Below, one piece after another: positions 1 to 5,327 of a DNA stretch of 5,327 bases. The stretch covers positions 1-5,327 of the forward strand of contig QKGY01000360.1 of the NCBI GenBank assembly GCA_003250235.1, given 5' to 3'. This stretch comes from Desulfuromonadaceae bacterium. GTDB taxonomy: Bacteria; Desulfobacterota; Desulfuromonadia; Desulfuromonadales; SZUA-540. The stretch's first letter is position 1. Each line of letters starts with the position of its first letter. The translations under genes were made by a program, and so were the position numbers. The notes under the pieces are model-generated. The model did no database searches. It was not told the origin of the DNA and was given only the letters and a program-made list of their open reading frames with translations.

Positions 1-1653
1 AACAACGGTATCAAAAATTTCCATGCCATCAGCAATCATATCCAGAAATCCCTGGATGTTCGTGAGGTTTTGAAGTTCGCTGCCGACGGGCTCCATGATA
101 TCCTCGAGTATGACCGGGTCAATATCCTTATGGTTGATCGAAGGAAAAAGGTTTTCGAGTTCATTGCCAGCCGCGGTTGCGGGGACGACGATGTTTCCGG
201 GATTACCCTCCCGTTGGATTCTCGTGCCGGCGCCCTGTTCAAGACGGTTAGCGAAAACCGTCTTTTTCTTATCGACGATATCACCCGGATGAGTGCCGAG
301 TATCATCTTCAGCCTCCCTATGACAAGATTGATCAGCTTCGTTCCAAAAGTTTTATCATCTGTCCGATCGTGGTTCGTGACGAGGTCGTTGGATTGTTTG
401 GCGTGGACAATAAAGTCAAACGCAAACGAATCGAAGATACGGATGTGGACACCGTCAAACTGTTTGCGGATCAAGTGGCCTCCACCATCACTAAAATTGA
501 TTTGCTTGAAGCTGTAGATACCCTGACGGCGGAGCTCGAGAAAACTTTCACGGAACTGGTCAAATACCGGCAGGAATATGCGCGACTGAATTCCGCTCTG
601 CGAATGGCCACGGAAGCCAATGTTGAAGCCACCGTTGAAATCTCCAACGGTGCCGATGTGGTTCGCGATGCTGTCAACACGACGCGCTCGGCGGCCAACG
701 AGATTTCCGTGTCCATTGATGAGGTCGTTCAGAATGTCTCCCAACTGACGGATTTCATGGATAAGTCCATTTCGACCATGACCGAAATCTCCTCGACCGT
801 GAAGTCCGTCCAGGAAAATGGCGTTCGGGCCCATGAGATGTCGCAGACGGTAAAAGAGCAGGCTGAAAAAGGAGCCGAATCGGTCGCCAATGCTCAGTAT
901 GGGTTGCACGGCATATCGCAGGCGGTGGAAAGCACCATGAATTCCATTAACCGTCTTTGCCAGAAGGGCGATGAGGTCGGAAGCATCAATGAGGTCATTT
1001 CCGAGATCTCCCAAAAAACCAACCTGTTGGCGCTAAATGCCTCGATCATTGCCGCTCAGGCCGGTGAACACGGACACTCCTTTGCCGTTGTCGCAGAAGA
1101 GGTCCGCAAGCTGTCGCAGGAAACCGCCCAATCGACAGGGGTCATCTCCTTTATCATTGACGAAATCCAGAAATATTCCCGCGAGACGGGACGTCAGGTG
1201 GAAATTACCCGGCAGCTGGTTCAGGATGGCATTACCCTTGGGGAAAATATGGAAATGTCCCTAGACCAGATTCTGGAGAGCGCATCGCTGTCCATGGATA
1301 TGTCCCGTGAGATTCGAAAGGCTACGGAAGAGGTGGCCAAGAGTGCGGATTTTGTCACCCAGTCCATAGAACGTCTCGGGGAGATGGCGGCGCAAGTTTC
1401 CCTGGCATCCCGAGAGCAGTCTCAGGGAACCCGAAGCATTGCCCACTCGATTGAAGAGATCAAGGCGATGGCGGATGAAATGGCCGAGGCCACGGAAAGA
1501 CAAAAACTCAATACCCGGGATATTGAAACCGTCGTTGGTTCCGTCAGTGAGATTGCGACCAAAATTTTCGAGGCTGTCGAGGAGAGGCAAAAAGGAAGCC
1601 GAGGGGTGATCGAGAATCTCGAACGGTTAAGGCGTATCGGCGGCGTACATTGA
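1..1653 (+). CDS. GAF-domain methyl-accepting chemotaxis-type signalling protein, C-terminal 550 residues (5' end outside window)
   Basis: The frame is open from base 1 and ends with TGA at 1651-1653. The 5' end is missing: the sequence before the first TTG (70) already reads as the first GAF helix (ISNHIQKSLDVREVL), so TTG70 is not the start. Window residues 1-165 are a GAF domain with the typical ending 'GLFGVDNK'. Residues about 165-205 form a charged coiled-coil linker. Residues about 215-550 are the long helical hairpin of an MCP signalling domain, tip at 341-371 (NLLALNASIIAAQAGEHG, then FAVVAEEVRKL). The returning helix carries ASREQSQGTRSIAHSIEEI. Known for the family: the tip contacts CheA/CheW and neighbouring receptors. 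Here the usual Glu and Arg of the tip are Ile350 and Gln353. No membrane segment and no C-terminal NWETF-like CheR tether are visible, so it may be cytosolic, or membrane helices may lie upstream. The ligand is unknown. Confidence 0.93.
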   Translation, partial: NNGIKNFHAISNHIQKSLDVREVLKFAADGLHDILEYDRVNILMVDRRKKVFEFIASRGCGDDDVSGITLPLDSRAGALFKTVSENRLFLIDDITRMSAEYHLQPPYDKIDQLRSKSFIICPIVVRDEVVGLFGVDNKVKRKRIEDTDVDTVKLFADQVASTITKIDLLEAVDTLTAELEKTFTELVKYRQEYARLNSALRMATEANVEATVEISNGADVVRDAVNTTRSAANEISVSIDEVVQNVSQLTDFMDKSISTMTEISSTVKSVQENGVRAHEMSQTVKEQAEKGAESVANAQYGLHGISQAVESTMNSINRLCQKGDEVGSINEVISEISQKTNLLALNASIIAAQAGEHGHSFAVVAEEVRKLSQETAQSTGVISFIIDEIQKYSRETGRQVEITRQLVQDGITLGENMEMSLDQILESASLSMDMSREIRKATEEVAKSADFVTQSIERLGEMAAQVSLASREQSQGTRSIAHSIEEIKAMADEMAEATERQKLNTRDIETVVGSVSEIATKIFEAVEERQKGSRGVIENLERLRRIGGVH

Positions 1654-1673
1654 TCATCCAGAAACGTTTACGA

Positions 1674-1708
1674 AAAAAAGAGGCGCTGAATTTCAGCGCC
1701 TCTTTTTT
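1674..1708. terminator. Bidirectional rho-independent terminator between convergent genes
   Basis: This is a perfect inverted repeat of 17 bp per arm around the single central base T1691. The GC-rich core is GAGGCGCTGAA on the left (1680-1690) with its exact complement at 1692-1702. The left arm is preceded by a run of seven A (1673-1679) and the right arm is followed by a run of six T (1703-1708), so a U-tract follows the hairpin on either strand. It lies 20 bp after the MCP stop codon. It also overlaps the stop codon of the convergent CDF gene (TAA on the - strand, 1709-1707). One element can therefore end both transcripts. The structure is directly visible; the termination activity is inferred. 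Confidence 0.93.
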
Positions 1709-2660
1709 ATTCGCACAGGGACTCTTCTTCTCGGATGTGATCTTCTATCCGGGTTTTGTCTGCGGGGCAGGCTTCCATGCCCGGGCAGCTTTTATCGAGA
1801 CATGGGTCAATGTGGATGGTGACATCCGCACCGGGAATGTCTTTTTGTATGCGTTTTTCAAGATGATCGGCAATCGCGTGGGCCTGCTCGACGGAGAGGT
1901 GTTTGCAGACCGTCAGGTGAAAGTCGATGATCTTTTGAGAGCCGGCTCTGCGGGTGCGCAGGTTGTGGTAATCGATGAGAATTTTGCTGTGGGCGTCGAT
2001 AAGCCCCGTGATCTCCTGTTTGATCGGTTCGGGCAACTCCTCGTCGAGTACGTCCCGAAGGCCATGCCGGACCAGCCGGACCGCTTCGAACAAAATATAA
2101 AGAGCGACGAGGATGGACAGAACAGGGTCGAGCCAGGGGATTTCCACGAAAGAAATGACGATCAATCCCAGCACCAGAGCACTGTTGGTGTAAACGTCCA
2201 TGCTGAAATGCAGGGAGTCGGCCTCAAGAGCTGAGGAGTCGGTTTTTTTCGCGGCGCGTTTCAGGTAACGGCTGACCCACCAGGAAGCGATAGCACTAAT
2301 CACCAGGACGACGATCCCCTGGTTGAGTCGGGCCAGTTCAACACCGTGATAAAGACGTCTTCCCGCTTCGTAAATGATCCAGCATCCTGACAAAGCAATG
2401 ACCAGTGACTGGATGATGGTTGCCAGGGTCTCGTATTTTCCGTGACCGAACGGGTGGCATTTGTCAGCCGGTTGGACGGCTTGACGGATGGCCAGGAAGT
2501 TGACCGCAGACATCAGGATGTCGAGCAGCGAATCGATGGCGGAGGACAGCACCGCCATCGATCCGGTCAGGATTCCGGTAATCAGCTTCAATCCCGCCAG
2601 GGTGGTCGCCATGGCGATGGAGACGCGGGCCGCCGCAATTTTGGGATCGGTATTCGACAT
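1707..2660 (-). CDS. Cation diffusion facilitator transporter, FieF/YiiP type (Zn2+/Fe2+ efflux)
   Basis: A 317-aa inner-membrane protein expected to export divalent metal (Zn, Fe, possibly Cd) in exchange for protons as a homodimer. Six hydrophobic segments lie at about 13-33, 37-58, 79-100, 114-133, 147-171 and 176-195. The transport site is complete: D43 and D47 in TM2 (AIDSLLD) and H151 and D155 in TM5 (LHFSMD), the DD-HD pattern of YiiP. The second site D66/H69/H73 (DKCHPFGHGK) is present. The cytosolic domain keeps H232 (HNLRTR), H248, H261 (QAHAIAD), H283 and D285 (HIDPC), matching YiiP. The tail adds C287, C292, C298 and C316. The start is ATG 2660, with AAGG 7 nt upstream. The frame stays open further upstream, but that part overlaps the preceding gene and has no homology. 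It is probably second in an operon, 20 bp after the unknown gene, and stops inside the terminator. I call the family firmly but not the exact metal. Confidence 0.95.
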   Translation of the reverse strand: MSNTDPKIAAARVSIAMATTLAGLKLITGILTGSMAVLSSAIDSLLDILMSAVNFLAIRQAVQPADKCHPFGHGKYETLATIIQSLVIALSGCWIIYEAGRRLYHGVELARLNQGIVVLVISAIASWWVSRYLKRAAKKTDSSALEADSLHFSMDVYTNSALVLGLIVISFVEIPWLDPVLSILVALYILFEAVRLVRHGLRDVLDEELPEPIKQEITGLIDAHSKILIDYHNLRTRRAGSQKIIDFHLTVCKHLSVEQAHAIADHLEKRIQKDIPGADVTIHIDPCLDKSCPGMEACPADKTRIEDHIREEESLCE

Positions 2661-2680
2661 GTCAGTGCCTTGCCAACCGT

Positions 2681-3193
2681 CTAGTCTTTCAGCGAACAGG
2701 CTGTTTCCCAGTGGGAATAGCCGTCTTTTTCGATCGCCCAAAAGCTTTCGATGCGTTCTTTGTAGAAGCTCAGGTCGGCGCATTCCGCTTCGATAGGGGC
2801 AAGTCTTTCGGAAGACAGCATTTTTACCATAGCGGCGTACTGGTAAAAAGATTTCACCCCGTCCAGAATCGTCTGCAGTTCGACCATATTGGGTTCGAGA
2901 TTCTTGACAATATACCAGTTGCCGGCAAATTGACGTACACGTCCCCTGGCCGGAGTCAGGATATTTTCCCGACAATGGTCGACGATAAAATCCTTCAGGA
3001 AGTAGGAGGCCCCGTACGCCAGGGCGCTGGCCTGTTCCGGGGCAAGCCCTTTGTCTTCAACCTGGTACAAATAATAGAGTTTGAGGAGACGGTCGCAGAG
3101 GTCGCTGACCCGGATTTCATCCTCCAGGGTATGGATCTCGAAATTCTTTTCTGCAAACAGGGTATCTTCGGGCTTTTCAGCGTAGATGCTCAT
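2681..3193 (-). CDS. Conserved-looking hypothetical protein (170 aa), first gene of a probable operon with the CDF transporter
   Basis: I do not recognise this family. The product is a soluble, probably mostly helical protein with no signal peptide, no membrane segment and no familiar catalytic or nucleotide-binding motif. Visible features are an acidic N-terminus (to about residue 30), a helical stretch LCDRLLKLYYLYQVED (32-47), an aromatic segment around FAGNWYIVKNLEP (89-101), a second helical part from about 102 to 128, and a C-terminus rich in Trp and acidic residues (W152, W162). Four scattered cysteines (33, 74, 138, 166) do not form a metal-site motif. I chose ATG 3193, which has GGGAGG 9 nt upstream; a TTG directly before it (3196) would add one residue and has closer spacing. 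The stop is TAG at 2683-2681. The gene is divergent from mutS and 20 bp upstream of the CDF gene, so co-transcription is likely. A role with the transporter is only inferred. Gene-like composition and a strong RBS support it being real. Confidence 0.85.
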   Translation of the reverse strand: MSIYAEKPEDTLFAEKNFEIHTLEDEIRVSDLCDRLLKLYYLYQVEDKGLAPEQASALAYGASYFLKDFIVDHCRENILTPARGRVRQFAGNWYIVKNLEPNMVELQTILDGVKSFYQYAAMVKMLSSERLAPIEAECADLSFYKERIESFWAIEKDGYSHWETACSLKD

Positions 3194-3202
3194 CAATAAA
3201 TT

Positions 3203-3208
3203 CCTCCC
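3203..3208 (-). promoter_or_regulatory. Strong Shine-Dalgarno of the hypothetical gene, partly inside a small hairpin
   Basis: On the - strand GGGAGG precedes ATG 3193 by 9 nt and the adjacent TTG 3196 by 6 nt, which fixes the start to these two codons. The first three G bases also belong to a 5-bp GC stem (CCCGC at 3220-3216 pairing with GCGGG at 3210-3206, loop of 5 nt, - strand). The stem could partly mask the site if the transcript begins upstream of it. Confidence 0.7.
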
Positions 3209-3223
3209 GCGCTATGCGGGGTT

Positions 3224-3252
3224 TACTTATCACCGTGGGAGGCCCGGGTCAA
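3224..3252 (-). promoter_or_regulatory. Weak candidate promoter for the hypothetical-CDF operon
   Basis: On the - strand TTGACC (3252-3247) matches the sigma-70 -35 consensus in five of six positions. A 17-bp spacer leads to TAAGTA (3229-3224), a poor -10 hexamer helped by a TGA just before it (an extended -10 layout). Shifting two bases gives GATAAG with a 15-bp spacer. Either choice would start transcription just before the ribosome binding site, leaving a leader of about 25 nt. The -10 match is weak and a promoter elsewhere in the intergenic region is possible. Confidence 0.25.
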
Positions 3253-3258
3253 GATATT

Positions 3259-3270
3259 TGACAGATGTCA
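3259..3270. repeat. Perfect dyad TGACA-GA-TGTCA in the divergent intergenic region
   Basis: Two 5-bp inverted half-sites are separated by 2 bp, between the divergent starts of mutS and the hypothetical gene. It overlaps a TTGACA (3258-3263) that has no good -10 partner on the + strand. The dyad sits next to the candidate - strand -35 box (3247-3252) and about 20 bp upstream of the candidate mutS -35 box. It has the form of a small operator, but I cannot assign it to a named regulator and a chance occurrence is possible. Confidence 0.35.
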
Positions 3271-3288
3271 CGAGCGTTCACCTTACTA

Positions 3289-3317
3289 TTTACATCAAAT
3301 GGGGTGTTTGTTAACAT
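3289..3317 (+). promoter_or_regulatory. Candidate sigma-70 promoter of mutS with extended -10
   Basis: TTTACA (3289-3294) is a five-of-six match to the -35 box. After exactly 17 bp comes TAACAT (3312-3317), a four-of-six -10 match, preceded by TG at 3309-3310 in the extended -10 position. Transcription would start near 3324, giving a leader of roughly 88 nt before the mutS ATG at 3412. The geometry is good; activity is inferred. Confidence 0.45.
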
Positions 3318-3396
3318 AACTCCCGATTGTTTTTCGAAATTTTCGATGGTTGAATCCTTATCCCACACCCGATTGCGTGATGCAAGTGGTCGTCCC

Positions 3397-3401
3397 GAGG
3401 T
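3397..3401 (+). promoter_or_regulatory. Ribosome binding site of mutS (GAGGT)
   Basis: GAGGT lies upstream of ATG 3412, with 10 nt between them, slightly long but usable. The alternative in-frame ATG at 3346 has only A/T-rich sequence before it and no purine-rich Shine-Dalgarno. This supports 3412 as the start. Confidence 0.6.
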
Positions 3402-3411
3402 AAGCCTGTTC

Positions 3412-5327
3412 ATGTCCAACGCGACTCCTATGATGCGCCAATACCTGGAGATCAAATCCCAGTATCCTGACGCGATTCTATTTTTCCGTTTAGGCGATTT
3501 TTACGAAATGTTCATGGAGGATGCGGTCACCGCATCCCGGGTCCTGGACATCACTCTGACATCCCGCAACAAAGGGGCGGTGGAAGAGGTGCCTCTCTGC
3601 GGCATTCCGTATCACAGCTGTCAGCCTTACATCGCCCGTCTGGTCGAAAATGGCTACAAGGTGGCCATCTGCGAGCAGGTCGAGGATCCCAAGCTCGCAA
3701 AGGGAATCGTCAAGCGCGAGGTGGTTCGGGTTGTGACTCCCGGCCTGGTCGTCGATACCGAGACACTCAAGCCTAAAGAGAACAACTTCCTTATGGCTCT
3801 GGCTCCGGCAGAGAAAAACGCCTGGGGGGTGGCGGTTCTGGATATTACCACCGGGGAATTCCGCGTCACCGAAGTCGCGTCCCTGGAGGGCATCCGCAGT
3901 GAGATCGCTTCGGTAAACCCTCGGGAGGTTTTGCTTCCCGACGAAGACGGCGGCCGGAAATTGGTGCAGGCCCTGGGAGCTTCTCTGCAGGAGCGTATGG
4001 TGAATTTTCTACCGGAATGGGTCTTTGCCGATGATCGGGCGCAGGACCTCATTCTTCGCTTCTTCGGGTGCTCGTCCCTTGAGCCTTTCGGTTGCGTCGG
4101 ACTTGCCGGAGCCATCCGCGGGGCAGGGGCGGTCATTCATTATCTGCAAGAGACCCAAAAGGGGACTCTCAACCATATCCGTGCTCTGACAACGTATCAC
4201 ACCCGGGATTTCATGGTGCTGGATGATGCCACCCGTAGAAATCTCGAGCTGACCGCCACCATACAGGACGGAGGCAAGAGAGGATCGCTGCTCGGGGTGC
4301 TCGATCGCACGATGACGGCCATGGGCGGGCGGCATCTGCGACATTGGATCAACCACCCCCTGGTGGACGTCGAACGGATACGCAGGCGCCAGCAAGCCAT
4401 TACCCAACTCGTTGAACAAAGCTTGGTCCGTAATGATCTGCGGGTCGCCTTGGACGGGGTTTACGATCTCGAGAGGCTCAACGGCAAGATATCCATGGCC
4501 AACGCCAATGCCAAGGATCTGGTCGCCCTGCGGAGTTCGCTTGAAAGACTGCCGGCCATCGCCGATGGCCTGCAAGGGCTTTCCGGCCCGTTTCTCGAAG
4601 ACCTTTGTTCCGGCATCGATCTGTTGGAGGATGTCAAGGAGATCGTCGGCACTGCAATCGTCGACGATCCTCCCTTTGTTCTGCGCGAGGGAGGGTTGAT
4701 CCGCGCCGGTTTCAATGCCGAACTCGACGAATTGCGCTCCATCAGCCGGGAAGGCAAGGGGTGGATCGCCCGCCTCGAGGCCGAGGAGAAGAAACGGACG
4801 GGGATCGCCACGCTCAAGGTGCGGTTCAATAAGGTGTTCGGGTATTATATCGAAGTGTCGCGGGGACAGGTCGACCGGGTCCCTGAGGATTATCAGCGCA
4901 AGCAGACCCTGGCCAACGCAGAGCGCTACATCACGCCGGCCTTGAAAGAATATGAGGAAAAAGTCCTCGGGGCTGAAGACAAGATCGTTGAAATCGAATA
5001 CGACCTCTTTCAGCAGGTACGGCAGCTGGTGGCACAGCAGGGTCGCCGTATCCAGCAGACGGCGGACGCCCTGGCCACGCTGGATGTGCTCTGCTCGCTG
5101 GCCGATCTGGCTCATGACAGAGGCTACGTCTGCCCCGAGGTCGACGAGAGCCTGGATCTGGTTATCACCGAAGGCCGCCACCCGGTCATCGAGATGATGA
5201 ATCTCTCTGAAGGGTTTGTTCCCAACGATGTGGAAATGAACGGCTCGGAAAACCAGCTTCTCATCATTACGGGACCGAACATGGCCGGAAAGTCGACCTT
5301 CATGCGCCAAGTGGCCCTGATTACCCT
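3412..5327 (+). CDS. mutS: DNA mismatch repair protein MutS, first 638 residues (3' end outside window)
   Basis: MutS binds base mismatches and small loops and recruits MutL for post-replicative repair. The frame is open to the window edge with no stop or frameshift. Residues 5-34 are the classic start of domain I (TPMMRQYL...GDFYEMF), containing the Phe-X-Glu mismatch-reading motif as F30-Y31-E32. GIPYH (64-68), VAICEQ (85-90) and VVTPG (107-111) follow. The connector, core and clamp domains continue through NAERYITPALKEYE (502-515). TEGRHPVIE (586-594) leads to the Walker A loop GPNMAGKST (621-629), with K627 as the phosphate-binding lysine. The window ends at residue 638, so Walker B, the signature loop and the C-terminal dimerisation region are not seen; the family is usually about 850-880 aa. 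I chose ATG 3412 because homologues begin just before TPMM. An upstream in-frame ATG (3346) would add 22 unlike residues. It is transcribed divergently from the neighbouring operon. Confidence 0.98.
   Translation, partial: MSNATPMMRQYLEIKSQYPDAILFFRLGDFYEMFMEDAVTASRVLDITLTSRNKGAVEEVPLCGIPYHSCQPYIARLVENGYKVAICEQVEDPKLAKGIVKREVVRVVTPGLVVDTETLKPKENNFLMALAPAEKNAWGVAVLDITTGEFRVTEVASLEGIRSEIASVNPREVLLPDEDGGRKLVQALGASLQERMVNFLPEWVFADDRAQDLILRFFGCSSLEPFGCVGLAGAIRGAGAVIHYLQETQKGTLNHIRALTTYHTRDFMVLDDATRRNLELTATIQDGGKRGSLLGVLDRTMTAMGGRHLRHWINHPLVDVERIRRRQQAITQLVEQSLVRNDLRVALDGVYDLERLNGKISMANANAKDLVALRSSLERLPAIADGLQGLSGPFLEDLCSGIDLLEDVKEIVGTAIVDDPPFVLREGGLIRAGFNAELDELRSISREGKGWIARLEAEEKKRTGIATLKVRFNKVFGYYIEVSRGQVDRVPEDYQRKQTLANAERYITPALKEYEEKVLGAEDKIVEIEYDLFQQVRQLVAQQGRRIQQTADALATLDVLCSLADLAHDRGYVCPEVDESLDLVITEGRHPVIEMMNLSEGFVPNDVEMNGSENQLLIITGPNMAGKSTFMRQVALIT

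Noticed and set aside
70..72. TTG 70 as the start codon of the MCP-like gene
   Set aside because: Upstream codons from base 1 are in frame and continue the GAF N-terminal helix, and no ribosome binding site precedes the TTG. The gene begins outside the window.
1650..2234. Open frame of 194 codons on the + strand over the terminator and the CDF gene
   Set aside because: It runs antisense to the CDF gene, whose metal-site residues are all intact, and it begins across the terminator hairpin. It has no recognisable domain.
2661..2975. 105-codon upstream extension of the CDF frame
   Set aside because: It overlaps the hypothetical gene in another frame, contains no transporter-like sequence, and CDF homologues begin near ATG 2660.
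2711..3199. 162-codon + strand frame opposite the hypothetical gene
   Set aside because: The - strand frame has a strong ribosome binding site and operon spacing. The + strand frame has neither, and runs into the intergenic region without a promoter. With no family match for either strand, this is a judgement of likelihood.
3258..3263. TTGACA as the -35 box of mutS
   Set aside because: At 16-18 bp spacing the hexamers (for example CCTTAC) do not resemble a -10 box. The nearest A/T match, TACTAT, needs a 20-bp spacer. The pair at 3289/3312 fits better.
4009..5310. Long open frame of 433 codons on the - strand opposite mutS
   Set aside because: It lies entirely antisense to a clearly recognised mutS frame and its translation shows no family signature. 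Long antisense frames arise from codon bias in GC-rich genes.

Overview
The window looks like ordinary chromosomal DNA from a Gram-negative, moderately GC-rich bacterium. I infer Desulfuromonadia/Geobacter-like (Desulfobacterota), mainly from the style of the GAF-MCP with its unusual hairpin tip and from the overall gene style. That placement is a recollection-based inference, not a search result. There is no sign of mobile DNA, CRISPR, tRNA, rRNA or phage genes.

Layout. (1) Positions 1-1653, + strand: the 3' part of a GAF-domain methyl-accepting chemotaxis-type signalling protein, cut by the left edge. (2) Positions 1674-1708: a perfect 17-bp inverted repeat flanked by an A-run and a T-run, acting as a shared bidirectional terminator between two convergent units. 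(3) Positions 2660-1707, - strand: a complete cation diffusion facilitator of the FieF/YiiP type (317 aa) with all metal-site residues in place and a cysteine-bearing tail. (4) Positions 3193-2681, - strand: a 170-aa soluble protein of no family I recognise, 20 bp upstream of the CDF gene and probably co-transcribed with it. (5) Positions 3194-3411: a divergent intergenic region holding a strong ribosome binding site for the - strand gene, a candidate extended -10 promoter for mutS, and small dyad symmetries. (6) Positions 3412-5327, + strand: mutS, the mismatch-recognition ATPase, intact in frame but cut by the right edge just after its Walker A motif.

The genes do not form one pathway. The MCP is a sensory protein, the two - strand genes form a probable metal-efflux operon with an accessory unknown, and mutS is a DNA repair gene read from the opposite side. 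I looked for a new system and did not find one. The points most worth a second look are the non-canonical receptor hairpin tip, the unknown gene paired with the CDF transporter, and the dyad TGACA-GA-TGTCA between the divergent genes.
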